From positions 1-64,000 of the forward strand of contig NC_014926.1 of the NCBI RefSeq assembly GCF_000185805.1: a stretch of 64,000 nt of DNA, written 5' to 3'. Shown piece by piece: positions 56,427 through 64,000 of the stretch. This DNA is from Thermovibrio ammonificans HB-1. GTDB lineage: Bacteria; Aquificota; Aquificia; Desulfurobacteriales; Desulfurobacteriaceae. Under the pieces are notes generated by a model. The model saw only the letters and a list, made by a program, of their open reading frames with translations, searched no databases and was not told the DNA's origin. The position numbers were made by a program, and so were the translations under genes. Position 1 is the stretch's first letter; each line of letters begins with the position of its first letter.

Positions 56427-57161
56427 GTGTTGAACCTGCTTGAGGTATCGGGAGTCTCTTTCTTTCTCACCTTTGTCTTTGCCCTCGGCGGGCTCGGCTC
56501 TGCCGCCGCCCTGATACCAACCCTCGTTTTCCTCGGGGTCCCCTTCCCGGTTGCAAGGCCCGCAGGCCTTTTCGCAAACTTCATCTCTACCTTTTCTGCA
56601 ACGGTTCACAACCTCAGGGCGGGGCTCGTAGATTTCTCCCTTGCGATTCCCATACTCCTGCCGGCAGTTCTTCTCTCTCCGGTTGGGGCTTACGCCTCTA
56701 CCGTTTTACCCGAGAGGGTGGTGGGTGCGGTTTTCACCCTGTTTCTCTTCTTTGCCGGTTTAATGGTTTACGTTCCAAAGAGAGAGCTGTTTGATGCAAC
56801 CGGTTACAGGTGGTATCCGCCCCTTGTTGGGGCCCTTGCCGGCTTTATATCGGGGCTCCTCGGGATAGGCGGAGGAGCTCTCATCTCTCCTATGCTCGTG
56901 ATTGCGGGCTATAGCCCTAAGAAGGTTGCTCCGGTTACAGCTTTTGCCGTTGTTTTCTCTTCGGTTTCGGCCTTTTTGGCCTACTTGAAGCTCGGCAGCG
57001 TCGACTGGAAGGTTACGCTTGCCGTTGCCCTGCCGGCCCTTTTTGCCGGTTACCTGGGAGCTTTCGTTACCCACCGCTTCCTTACCGCCGCTCAGGTTAA
57101 AAGGATTTTAGGTATTATTTTCTTTATCCTCGGTATTAAGTTTGCTACAAAGTTCCTTTAA
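56427..57161 (+). CDS. TauE/SafE-family sulfite or sulfonate exporter
   Basis: About 244 residues, seven to eight membrane segments in two halves, with the family repeats ARPAGLFANFISTF and SGLLGIGGGALISPMLV. It moves sulfite, sulfonates or related anions. GTG 56427 is one of several possible starts (TTG 56430 or TTG 56394 also in frame); the region before it does not look like protein. A rhodanese gene follows after 11 bp, fitting sulfur handling. Confidence 0.88.
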   Translation: MLNLLEVSGVSFFLTFVFALGGLGSAAALIPTLVFLGVPFPVARPAGLFANFISTFSATVHNLRAGLVDFSLAIPILLPAVLLSPVGAYASTVLPERVVGAVFTLFLFFAGLMVYVPKRELFDATGYRWYPPLVGALAGFISGLLGIGGGALISPMLVIAGYSPKKVAPVTAFAVVFSSVSAFLAYLKLGSVDWKVTLAVALPALFAGYLGAFVTHRFLTAAQVKRILGIIFFILGIKFATKFL

Positions 57162-57172
57162 AGGAGGTGAGT

Positions 57173-57553
57173 ATGGCCCTTGCAGATGTTCTGAGGCAGA
57201 TGGACATCAACTGGCTCAGCGAGAGTAACCACAAAATCTCCCTCGAGGCCTTCCTCGAGAAGTGGAAGAGCGGAGAGGCCATTTTGCTCGACGTTAGAAC
57301 GGAAGAAGAGGCTCAGCTCGTTAGCCTCGGCAGCTTCGGCATAAATATCCCCCTCAACCAGCTTCCCGACCGTAAATCAGAGATTCCTACCGATAAGCTG
57401 GTCTGTACAGTCTGTCCTGGTAAAATAAGGGCAGCTATAGCTTACGCTTTTCTTGTAGGGGAAGGGTTTAAGAACGTAAAAGTGCTTGCCGCTTCTCCTT
57501 CCGATATCGTAGACGCTCTTAAACCCGGCTTTGTAAAGAAATTGAGGGGGTAG
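57173..57553 (+). CDS. rhodanese-like domain protein
   Basis: 126 residues. Rhodanese fold with ILLDVRTEEEAQLVSLG and IPLNQLPDR; the active-site loop is CPGKIRAAIAY with a nucleophile Cys (VCTVCPG). It probably carries persulfide sulfur in the cytoplasm. ATG 57173 follows AAGGAGGTG; GTG 57167 is part of that site. It sits between the TauE-like exporter and an ArsR regulator. Confidence 0.88.
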   Translation: MALADVLRQMDINWLSESNHKISLEAFLEKWKSGEAILLDVRTEEEAQLVSLGSFGINIPLNQLPDRKSEIPTDKLVCTVCPGKIRAAIAYAFLVGEGFKNVKVLAASPSDIVDALKPGFVKKLRG

Positions 57554-57554
57554 G

Positions 57555-57932
57555 GTGAAGTTTGAAAGATTCTCCGAGGCTGTAAAGATACTCGGCGATA
57601 GAACCCGTTTAAGGCTCATTCGCCTTCTCATGGAAAGGCCCGTTTTCGTGTGTGAGGCCTCTGCGGTTTTGGGCCTTTCCACGCCTACCGTTTCTGTTCA
57701 CTTCTCTAAGTTGAAGCAGTTCGGCTTTGTTAAGGATAGAAAAGAGGGGCAAAAGGTGATGTACTCGCTGGCTGAGCCTCCCGACCCGTGTTTGAAGCTC
57801 GTTTTGGAGGGAGTGCTTCAGTACCTTAGAACTTCCGATGAGTTCGACGAGGATATAGAGAGGCTCAAGTCGGTGGACATCTCTAAGGTTTGCCCCTACG
57901 AAGGGGGGAACAGTGAAGAGGAAAACGCCTGA
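57555..57932 (+). CDS. ArsR-family transcriptional regulator
   Basis: 125 residues with a winged HTH (TRLRLIRLLMERPVFVCEASAVLGLSTPTVSVHFSKLKQFGFVKDRKEG). A Cys in VFVCEA at the classic metal-sensor position, plus C-terminal Cys (DPCLK, VCPYEG), suggest a metal, thiol or sulfur sensor. It starts with GTG 57555, 1 bp after the rhodanese stop, so it probably regulates this operon. It overlaps the carbonic anhydrase start by 20 bp. Confidence 0.9.
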   Translation: MKFERFSEAVKILGDRTRLRLIRLLMERPVFVCEASAVLGLSTPTVSVHFSKLKQFGFVKDRKEGQKVMYSLAEPPDPCLKLVLEGVLQYLRTSDEFDEDIERLKSVDISKVCPYEGGNSEEENA

Positions 57933-58581
57933 AGAGGTAGTCAGGGAGATTTTCTTCGACAACGAAAAGTTCGCCCGGGCAAAGGGGAGGGAGTTCTTTG
58001 AGGCCCACATTGAGGCTCAGAGCCCGGTTATAACCCTTGTGACCTGTTCCGATTCGAGGGTCCACCCGACGGTTTTCTCCGAGAAGCTCATCGACAGAGT
58101 TTTCGTAATCAGGAACATCGGCAACCAGATAGAGAGCTCTGCAGGTTCGGTGGATTACGGCGTAATCCACCTTCAAACGCCCGTTCTGCTGATTCTCGGC
58201 CACGTTAACTGCGGTGCTGTTAAGGCTTTCCTCAAGGGCTACGCCGATGAATCTCCCTTTATAAGGAACGAGCTCAACCACCTCTGTATTCCCGTTTCTC
58301 CCTTTAAGGGAGAGGGTAACTTTGAAGTTGCCTGGAGGGAAGCCGTTGAGTCGAACGTTCACTGGCAGGTAAGGGTGGCCCTTGAGAGGTACGGACTCCT
58401 GATAAGGCGGAACAGGCTTGCCGTTATAGGCGCCATTTACGACTTTGCAAACTACTACGGTAGGGGTTTTGGCCGTATAGTGGTTGTTAACGTTAACGGT
58501 ATAAGGGAAAGGGAAGCTCTGTTGAAGCACCGGGCCCTCTCTTTACTGCCCGAAGAACTCCGTAGAGAGGTGGTAGTTTAA
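57913..58581 (+). CDS. beta-class carbonic anhydrase
   Basis: 222 residues. Zinc ligands and catalytic pair are visible: C45 with D47 and R49 (TCSDSRVHP), H97 and C100 (GHVNCGAV). It interconverts CO2 and bicarbonate, a plausible supply for CO2 fixation. GTG 57913 lies inside the ArsR gene. It is the last gene of the rightward TauE-rhodanese-ArsR unit. Confidence 0.94.
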   Translation: MKRKTPEEVVREIFFDNEKFARAKGREFFEAHIEAQSPVITLVTCSDSRVHPTVFSEKLIDRVFVIRNIGNQIESSAGSVDYGVIHLQTPVLLILGHVNCGAVKAFLKGYADESPFIRNELNHLCIPVSPFKGEGNFEVAWREAVESNVHWQVRVALERYGLLIRRNRLAVIGAIYDFANYYGRGFGRIVVVNVNGIREREALLKHRALSLLPEELRREVVV

Positions 58582-58584
58582 GGC

Positions 58585-59622
58585 TTACCTGTAAGAGTGG
58601 GCGATTTTCTCCCACTCTTCGAGCTTTGAAGGGTTGTTTTCCAACTCCAAAAGCTCCTTTATTGTTAGCGGGACTACTCCGAACAGCTTTACCTTTTCCT
58701 TCTTTTTCTGTGGTAACTCCTTTGAAGTAACCAGTATGGGAACGGTGAACCTGCCTCCTATGCGCCTTGCAAGGCTTCCCACGCGGAAGGCGTGGTCTTC
58801 CAGGTTGAGGTTTGTTAGCTTTCCCGACTTACAGGAAAAGTAGTAGAGGGTGTTATTCCTAACGGCGGTAATGTCTATCTCGTTTTTTAACTCCCTCTTT
58901 TCTCCGATGCCGTAGTTTATCTCTATCTCCGAGAGAACCTCGTGGAACAGGCCGCTTTGCTCAAGGACTGCGTAGGTTAGGAACTCTAAAATCCAGCCTT
59001 TCTTCTTTACTATTTTCATCTCTTCTTTGGATAGTTTTTTGAACAGGGACGCCTCAATCCTGTGGATTTCGGAATTTTTCCTTAAGTCGTTTAGCCTGCC
59101 GGCAAGGGCTGTGTTTTTGTAAAAACTGTAGGCGGCTTGATACCTCTCTCCCAACATCTCTTTGAAGGGTCTCACGCTTTCTATATTTAGGCCGGCAACG
59201 TTAAAGAAGTCTTCGGTTTTAAGGACTTTTTCTTTTATTTGGTAGAGTTTTTCACCGCCGAACAGGGCAACTGTTCCGTCGGGCATGTAGTATAGGCTTT
59301 TACCTCCCCGTTCCGTTAGCCATCTGTGGATAACTTCAACGGTGTATTTTGTTGCTACATTCGCGAGGAATTCAACCTTTTCCGGGTTAACTTGTAGTGA
59401 GTTTAGGGTTTCTGTAATGTTTTCGTGGTCGTAGGTTTTTATCTCTATCGTTGAGCAGTTTATTCCGTATCGTTCGAAAACGAGCTTCTGCCCTTGCGCT
59501 CGCTCTTTTGACACCTCCCATTCTGTGTAAAAGACTCTCACCTTTTTCGGCTTCCTGTAAAGGGTAAAAATCAGGTTGGGAACTACGTCGCGGGCCGAGA
59601 GCAGCCAGATTTCGGTATCCAC
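58585..59622 (-). CDS. Card1/Can2-like CARF-DUF1887 nuclease
   Basis: 345 residues. The N-terminal ~130 residues form a Rossmann-like CARF candidate (IWLLSARDVVPNLIFTLYRKPKKVRVFYTEW, then EFLANVATKYTVEVIHRW). The C-terminal part has a PD-(D/E)XK core: Glu and Asp in KNEIDITAVRNNTLYYFSCKSGKL (E..D...S-C-K). This is the DUF1887 layout of Card1/Can2, cyclic-oligoadenylate-activated nucleases of type III CRISPR systems. No cas gene or array lies within the window. Stand-alone copies exist; activity here is inference. Confidence 0.7.
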   Translation of the reverse strand: MDTEIWLLSARDVVPNLIFTLYRKPKKVRVFYTEWEVSKERAQGQKLVFERYGINCSTIEIKTYDHENITETLNSLQVNPEKVEFLANVATKYTVEVIHRWLTERGGKSLYYMPDGTVALFGGEKLYQIKEKVLKTEDFFNVAGLNIESVRPFKEMLGERYQAAYSFYKNTALAGRLNDLRKNSEIHRIEASLFKKLSKEEMKIVKKKGWILEFLTYAVLEQSGLFHEVLSEIEINYGIGEKRELKNEIDITAVRNNTLYYFSCKSGKLTNLNLEDHAFRVGSLARRIGGRFTVPILVTSKELPQKKKEKVKLFGVVPLTIKELLELENNPSKLEEWEKIAHSYR

Positions 59623-59650
59623 CCCTTCCCTCGGATGTTGTTTACGTTAC

Positions 59651-59670
59651 GGGGGAGCGGAAGCTCCCCC
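59651..59670 (-). terminator. strong hairpin between mtnP and the DUF1887 gene
   Basis: GGGGGAGC, GGAA loop, GCTCCCCC: perfect 8-bp stem 16 bp after the mtnP stop. No T-run follows on the - strand, so it may end transcription weakly or act as a 3' stabiliser. Confidence 0.6.
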
Positions 59671-59685
59671 GATTACATTATTAAA

Positions 59686-60540
59686 TTAAATCCTGTCTTT
59701 CAACAGCAGCCAGAGCCTCTTTTTAACCTCTTCGCTTATGTACTCCGGCTTTGTCTGAATTGCCCCAACAAGGGCGGTCTTTGCAGGTGAGTTCTCAATA
59801 TCTTCCGGCCTTATGGTTTCTATAACGCGCTTGAGCATTCTCTTTGCGTTCTCAACGTTCCTTGCCATGGTTGCCAGCACTTTCTTTACGTTAACCTCTT
59901 CCCCTTCTTTCCACACATCGTAGTCGGTTGCAAGGGCCACTGCAGAGTAGGGAATTTCTGCTTCCCTTGCCAGCTTGGCTTCGGGAATGTTTGTCATTCC
60001 TATAACGTCAACTCCCCAGCTTCTGTAAATCTTAGATTCGGCTTTTGTAGAGAACTGGGGCCCCTCTATGCAGATGTAGGTTCCCTCCTTGTGGACCGGG
60101 ATTCCCTCTTCCACACACGCCTTGTAAACGATTTCGTTGAGAAGCGGGCAGGTAGGTGTGTCGAAGGGAATGTGGGCAACTATACCGTTCCCGAAGAAGG
60201 TAGAAGGTCTGTTCTTTGTTCTGTCGAAGTACTGGGTGACTATCACGAAATCGCCGGGCTTTATCTCCTCTTTCATGGAGCCCACTGCGCTAACGGAGAT
60301 GATGCAGTCTACGCCGAGCATCTTAAAACCGTAAATATTTGCCCTGTAGGGAACCTCCGATGGCAGGTAAACGTGGCCTCTGCCGTGGCGGGGCAGGAAG
60401 TAAACCTCTTTATCCCCCAACTTTCCGTATATGTAGGCATCGGAGGGCTCTCCGAAAGGAGTTTCAAGCCTTACCTCCTTTACATCAGAAAGCCCCTCTA
60501 TGTCGTAAAGGCCGCTTCCGCCTATTACTCCTATTTTCAT
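59686..60540 (-). CDS. mtnP: S-methyl-5'-thioadenosine phosphorylase
   Basis: 284 residues of the purine/MTA phosphorylase family: IGVIGGSGLYDIEGL at the N terminus, PRHGRGHVYLPSEVPYRANI, and the substrate region EGPQFSTKAESKIYRSWGVDVIGMTNIPEAKLAREAEI. It splits methylthioadenosine to adenine and methylthioribose-1-phosphate for methionine salvage. It follows the 98-residue gene by 1 bp. The long form with a C-terminal helix is normal for bacterial and archaeal enzymes. Confidence 0.95.
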   Translation of the reverse strand: MKIGVIGGSGLYDIEGLSDVKEVRLETPFGEPSDAYIYGKLGDKEVYFLPRHGRGHVYLPSEVPYRANIYGFKMLGVDCIISVSAVGSMKEEIKPGDFVIVTQYFDRTKNRPSTFFGNGIVAHIPFDTPTCPLLNEIVYKACVEEGIPVHKEGTYICIEGPQFSTKAESKIYRSWGVDVIGMTNIPEAKLAREAEIPYSAVALATDYDVWKEGEEVNVKKVLATMARNVENAKRMLKRVIETIRPEDIENSPAKTALVGAIQTKPEYISEEVKKRLWLLLKDRI

Positions 60541-60541
60541 C

Positions 60542-60838
60542 CTATTCCCCCTTTTCGAGCTTTAAGTTTCCCTTGAGCTTTATGATTGTTCCCATTCCCC
60601 ACACGTTTATCACCTTATCGCCGTCTCTGTCGGTTCCCTCTAAGATTTTAATCTGGATGTTCTTAACGCCGTCTGCTTTAAGCTGCTGGGCTTGCTGCTC
60701 AAGCATAGATACAACCCTCATAACCGGGTCTATCGGGAGCTCACCGTTAAACCACTGGCTCTGCTTTTGCTGGGCAAAGGCATAGGCGATGTTCACTATC
60801 TCGTGTGGCTCTTGTACTTCTCCGAAAGAGAGGAGCAT
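60542..60838 (-). CDS. conserved hypothetical protein upstream of mtnP
   Basis: 98 residues. N-terminal helical part (VQEPHEIVNIAYAFAQQKQSQWF) and a strand-rich C terminus (IQIKILEGTDRDGDKVINVW). It has GGAGGTAGAG upstream and lies next to mtnP with no gap. I do not recognise it; co-transcription with mtnP is likely. Confidence 0.75.
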   Translation of the reverse strand: MLLSFGEVQEPHEIVNIAYAFAQQKQSQWFNGELPIDPVMRVVSMLEQQAQQLKADGVKNIQIKILEGTDRDGDKVINVWGMGTIIKLKGNLKLEKGE

Positions 60839-60881
60839 CTCTACCTCCTTAAAAGATTTTGATTATTTGATTTTAACAGTA

Positions 60882-61640
60882 TTAAACCCTTACCCACACT
60901 CCTCTCTCCTTCAAGTAGGCTTTGAGTTCTGGGATTGAAATTTCCTTAAAGTGGAAAACAGAAGCCGCTAAAACCGCGTCTGCTTTCCCCTCTACGAGCC
61001 CCTCGTAGAAGTGCTCCTTCTTTCCGGCACCTCCCGAGGCTATTACGGGAACGCTAACGGCCTCGGAAATTGCTCTGGTTAACTCAATGTCGTACCCGGC
61101 TTTTGTCCCGTCTCGGTCCATTGAGGTTAACAGGATTTCACCGGCTCCTCTGTCAACCACCTCTTTTGCCCACTTAACTGCGTCTATTCCGGTTGGAGTT
61201 CTACCGCCGTGAATGAAAACTTCCCACTTTCCCGGGGCAACTCTCTTTGCATCTATTGCAACCACTATGCACTGAGAGCCGAAAAGCTTTGCCCCTTCCG
61301 TTATAAGTTGCGGATTCTTTACAGCGGCGGTATTAATCGAAACTTTATCTGCTCCGGCGTTCAAAAGGTTTCTTATATCTTCAACCGTTCTGACCCCTCC
61401 CCCAACTGTAAGGGGCATGAATACCTGTTCTGCGGTTCTTTTCACAACGTCGAGCATTATTGCCCTTTTTTCGTAGCTGGCGGTTATATCCAAAAATACG
61501 AGCTCGTCGGCCCCTTGTTCGTCGTAAACCTTTGCGTTTTCAACGGGGTCTCCTGCATCTATCAGGTTAACGAAGTTAACGCCTTTAACTACCCTTCCGT
61601 CTTTAACGTCGAGACAGGGAATAATCCTCTTTGCAAGCAT
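60882..61640 (-). CDS. hisF: imidazole glycerol phosphate synthase cyclase subunit
   Basis: 252-residue TIM barrel with catalytic Asp11 ([14 protein letters not shown]) and Asp near 130 (VVAIDAKRV), and the phosphate loops [11 protein letters not shown] and [10 protein letters not shown]. With HisH it forms imidazole glycerol phosphate and AICAR. No hisH lies in the window, so the his genes are scattered. ATG 61640 after GGGAGAGAAC. Confidence 0.97.
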   Translation of the reverse strand: MLAKRIIPCLDVKDGRVVKGVNFVNLIDAGDPVENAKVYDEQGADELVFLDITASYEKRAIMLDVVKRTAEQVFMPLTVGGGVRTVEDIRNLLNAGADKVSINTAAVKNPQLITEGAKLFGSQCIVVAIDAKRVAPGKWEVFIHGGRTPTGIDAVKWAKEVVDRGAGEILLTSMDRDGTKAGYDIELTRAISEAVSVPVIASGGAGKKEHFYEGLVEGKADAVLAASVFHFKEISIPELKAYLKERGVWVRV

Positions 61641-61684
61641 TGTTCTCTCCCGAAGGGATGGTTGAGAGAATTATAAGGGGGGAA

Positions 61685-61706
61685 AGGCGGAGATAAGCCT
61701 CCGCCT
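61685..61706 (-). terminator. terminator after thiC
   Basis: AGGCGGAG pairs with CTCCGCCT around 6 nt, beginning 3 bp after the thiC stop, followed on the - strand by TTCCCCCCTT. It separates thi4-thiC from hisF. Confidence 0.75.
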
Positions 61707-61708
61707 CT

Positions 61709-63019
61709 TTACTTCTCCTTCTTGGGGTTCAGATACTCCTCAACCCTTTTAATTGAGCAGAGCTTGCCGCACATTGTACAGGTTTTCTCGTCTTCCTGAG
61801 GAGCCCTCTCTTCCCTGTACTTCCTTGCGATTTCGGGGTCTATGGCGAGCTCAAACTGCCTCTCCCAGTCAAGGGCTTCCCTCGCCTTTGCCATTTCGAT
61901 GTCCCACTCTACTGCACCGGGAACGCCCTTAACTATGTCGGCGGCGTGGCCTGCAATCCTTGCGGCTATTACTCCCACTTTAACGTCGTTAACGTCGGGA
62001 AGGGCAAGGTGCTCAGCAGGGGTAAGGTAGCAGAGGAAGTCGGCTCCGGCTTTGGCCGCAATTGCCCCGCCTATTGCTCCGGTAATGTGGTCGTAGCCGG
62101 GGGCAATGTCTGTAACTATCGGTCCTAAAACGTAAAAGGGTGCGCCGTGGCAGAGCCTCTTTTGAAGGAGTATGTTTGCCTCTACTTGGTCGAGCGGAAC
62201 GTGACCCGGACCTTCCACCATAGCTTGAACGTCGGCCTCTCTGGCCCTGTCAACAAGCTCCCCAAGGGTAATCAGTTCTTCAATCTGACACCTGTCGGTT
62301 GCGTCGGCTATGCAGCCCGGCCTCATTCCGTCACCAAGCGAAAGGGTAACGTCGTACTTTTTGGCAATCTCAAGAAGGCGGTCGTAGTGCTCGTAGAGCG
62401 GGTTCTCCTTTTCGTTATAAACCATCCACTCGGCCATTAGGGCTCCGCCCCTTGAGACTATGTTCATAATCCTGCCCTCTTTCCTTAGCCTTTCGAGGGC
62501 ACTTAAGGTTACTCCGCAGTGGACGGTTATGAAGTCTACTCCGTCTTTACAGTGGCGCTCTATAACGTCGAAAAGCTCATCAACGGTCATTTTTCCTATA
62601 AAGCCGTGTTTCTCGGCTGCCTCTTTGGCCGCTTGATAGATGGGAACGGTTCCCACCATTACCGGAGAGTTGTTTACTATGGCTTTTCTCGTTTCGTCTA
62701 TGAACTTTCCGGTTGAGAGGTCCATTACGGCGTCTGCGCCGTACTTAACGGCAACCCTCAGCTTTTCAAGCTCAAGCTCGATGTTTTCGATGTCTCCGCT
62801 GGTTCCGATGTTTGCGTTAACCTTGGTTTTAAGTCCCTTTCCTATAGCTCTCGGAGTGAAGTCTTCCCTTGCTCTGTGGTAGATGTTTGCCGGAATTACT
62901 ATCGTTCCCTCTATTAGCCCTTGGACTATGTAGTCAACGTCCCTTTTTTCGTAGCGGGCACAGTATTCAACTTCCTTCGGGATTTCTCCCCTTTTAACGA
63001 GCTCAACTAAAGTGGCCAT
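61709..63019 (-). CDS. thiC: phosphomethylpyrimidine synthase
   Basis: 436-residue radical-SAM enzyme that converts AIR to HMP-P for thiamine. The C-terminal cluster motif CTMCGKLCSI is present (CX2CX4C). Conserved ThiC segments: NANIGTSGD, DLSTGKFIDETRKAIVNNSPVMVGTVPIYQA, HCGVTLSALERL, EGPGHVPLDQVE. It follows thi4 with a 1-base overlap in a riboswitch-controlled operon, so both halves of thiamine are made from one transcript. Confidence 0.97.
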   Translation of the reverse strand: MATLVELVKRGEIPKEVEYCARYEKRDVDYIVQGLIEGTIVIPANIYHRAREDFTPRAIGKGLKTKVNANIGTSGDIENIELELEKLRVAVKYGADAVMDLSTGKFIDETRKAIVNNSPVMVGTVPIYQAAKEAAEKHGFIGKMTVDELFDVIERHCKDGVDFITVHCGVTLSALERLRKEGRIMNIVSRGGALMAEWMVYNEKENPLYEHYDRLLEIAKKYDVTLSLGDGMRPGCIADATDRCQIEELITLGELVDRAREADVQAMVEGPGHVPLDQVEANILLQKRLCHGAPFYVLGPIVTDIAPGYDHITGAIGGAIAAKAGADFLCYLTPAEHLALPDVNDVKVGVIAARIAGHAADIVKGVPGAVEWDIEMAKAREALDWERQFELAIDPEIARKYREERAPQEDEKTCTMCGKLCSIKRVEEYLNPKKEK

Positions 63020-63825
63020 TACGCCTCCTTATTCTGGTTTAGCTTGGCGGCAATCTCTTCGGCAACTTTTTTGCCGCTCATGAGCATTCCGCCGAAAACG
63101 GGTCCCATCCTGTGGCTTCCGCAGGTTGCGTTTGCCGCCATTCCGCTAACGTAGATTCCCGGGAATACCTCCTTGGAGTTTTTGACTGTATCCTCTTCAC
63201 CCACAGATGCCCAAAGGGGTTTCTCTCCTACAACGCAGCCGGTTTCTGTGTTCAGTTTTATTCCGGCTTTTCTCTGTAGGGTTGAAACTACGCTTGCGTC
63301 GTGGCCTGTGGCGTCTACAACGTACTTTGCAGTTATCACGAGGGGGTCTACCATCAGGTGGTTGAGTTCAACTGTGGTCCAGTTTATTACGAGGCCGCAT
63401 ACTCTGTACTGGCCGTTTACCTGTTTTAGAACCACATCTTCTGCAGTTACGCCGTTGAAAACGGTAGCTCCGGCCTTTACGGCCTTGGAGGCTATGGTTG
63501 TTGTGGCCTCTACCGCATCTGCAAGGTAGTATCCCGGTTTGAACTCCCTGTAGTTAACGCCGAACTCGTCGAGAATTTCCCTTCCCATCTCTTGAACCAC
63601 TATTTCGTTAAAGAACATTGCGCCTGCCCACATTCCGCCGCCTATGGAGAGCCTTCTTTCAAAGATGGCAACTCTGTAGCCCTTTTTAGCAAGGTAGTAT
63701 CCGGCGACGAGTCCGGACGGCCCACCTCCGACTATTGCAACGTCGGTCTCAAGGTGGGATTTCAGCTTCTCCATAAACGCCGTTATGATGGCTTCGGAGA
63801 TTACAACTTCACTCAGGTTCTGCAC
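63019..63825 (-). CDS. thi4: Thi4-type thiazole synthase, probably sulfide-dependent
   Basis: 268 residues. FAD/NAD-binding N-terminus VAIVGGGPSGLVAGYYLAKKG and IFERRLSIGGGMWAGAMFFN; C-terminal ATCGSHRMGPVFGGMLMSG. At the site where yeast THI4 has the sacrificial Cys205 (motif QCCMDP), the sequence reads ELNHLMVDPLV: His, no Cys. Archaeal Thi4 proteins with His there use free sulfide catalytically, which suits a sulfur-reducing anaerobe. GTG 63825 after AGGAGG. TPP riboswitch upstream. Confidence 0.93.
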   Translation of the reverse strand: MQNLSEVVISEAIITAFMEKLKSHLETDVAIVGGGPSGLVAGYYLAKKGYRVAIFERRLSIGGGMWAGAMFFNEIVVQEMGREILDEFGVNYREFKPGYYLADAVEATTTIASKAVKAGATVFNGVTAEDVVLKQVNGQYRVCGLVINWTTVELNHLMVDPLVITAKYVVDATGHDASVVSTLQRKAGIKLNTETGCVVGEKPLWASVGEEDTVKNSKEVFPGIYVSGMAANATCGSHRMGPVFGGMLMSGKKVAEEIAAKLNQNKEA

Positions 63826-63892
63826 GGTTTGCCTCCTGTTAGAGTGTTTTACCGTGGGGGAGGCTGTAAGGAGGGGAAGAGTAGAGACTCTT

Positions 63893-63984
63893 GCCGCTCC
63901 CTACGCCGGTATTACCCGGTTCAGGTTCCAGGGGTTCCCGCCCGACCTGGGCGAGTCTCAGGAGCCCAGCTCCACCCCCGCGGC
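63893..63984 (-). ncRNA. TPP (THI element) riboswitch
   Basis: On the - strand: P1 GCCGC (63984-63980) with GCGGC (63897-63893), GGGGTG, the conserved CTGAGA, then ACCTGAACCGGGTAATACCGG and GTAGGGA. All consensus blocks of the thiamine pyrophosphate aptamer are present. An AAGAG-TCTCTA-CTCTT hairpin follows and may act in the switch. It controls thi4-thiC. Confidence 0.95.
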
Positions 63985-64000
63985 TTGATTAATTCTATAT

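Noticed and set aside
1-64000. CRISPR array
   Set aside because: I looked for regularly spaced repeats, especially near the DUF1887 gene, and saw none.

Overview
The window looks like a bacterial chromosome with moderately high GC, dense leftward and rightward operons, and a complete replication-origin block (dnaA, about ten DnaA boxes, dnaN). The gene content suggests an anaerobic, probably thermophilic, sulfur-metabolising bacterium, most likely Aquificota of the Desulfurobacteriaceae type: a Thi4-type thiazole synthase without the sacrificial Cys, a TauE/SafE exporter with a rhodanese and an ArsR regulator, a stand-alone beta carbonic anhydrase, DXP-pathway genes and GTG/TTG starts. The taxonomic call is inference from gene content, not from a marker comparison.

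Layout. 1-13.3 kb is host core: trpE, dnaB, an Fe-S-type PD-(D/E)XK nuclease, proS, a glycosyltransferase, dnaA, oriC, dnaN, pgsA, plsY, ispA, dxs. 13.3-14.5 kb holds a lipoprotein gene with its own sigma70-like promoter and terminator. 14.6-16.0 kb is an AT-rich island with two genes (the second DUF1828/1829-like). About 16.08-50.58 kb is a complete-looking Mu-type transposable prophage. 50.6-64 kb is host again: tRNA-Asn, an RND efflux operon, sulfur/carbonate genes, a Card1/Can2-like (DUF1887) protein, mtnP, hisF, and thiC-thi4 under a TPP riboswitch.

The prophage is unusual. Its control region (CI/LexA-like repressor, diverging Cro/Ner-like gene, strong leftward promoter, palindromic operator) lies in the middle at about 36.7 kb. 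Leftward it encodes small early genes, HU, a ParB-like protein, a DD(35)E transposase, a MuB-like ATPase, a DnaC-like loader, then head, portal and tail-tip genes. Rightward it encodes the repressor, a lipoprotein paralogous to the host one outside the prophage, an unknown protein, then tail tube, lysis genes, a Mu gp25-28-like terminase block, a tail chaperone with a -1 frameshift, tape measure and fibre genes. This is not the one-way Mu layout.

Three non-coding systems stand out in the prophage. (1) A CGCCACAGTRAACAG element sits at late-operon junctions; in four of five cases it is followed by a hairpin that buries the Shine-Dalgarno of the next gene in its 3' arm and has an A/C-rich loop. 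(2) A palindrome TTACCCGGGTAA occurs five times, including two pairs with exactly the same 47-bp centre-to-centre spacing, one inside the parB-like gene and one at the right end. (3) The ends carry 23-bp-spaced GGTGTTCCA sites plus TTTATGGTTAATC in inverted orientation, together with a perfect 92-bp direct repeat. All calls were made by reading the sequence; no database search was run.
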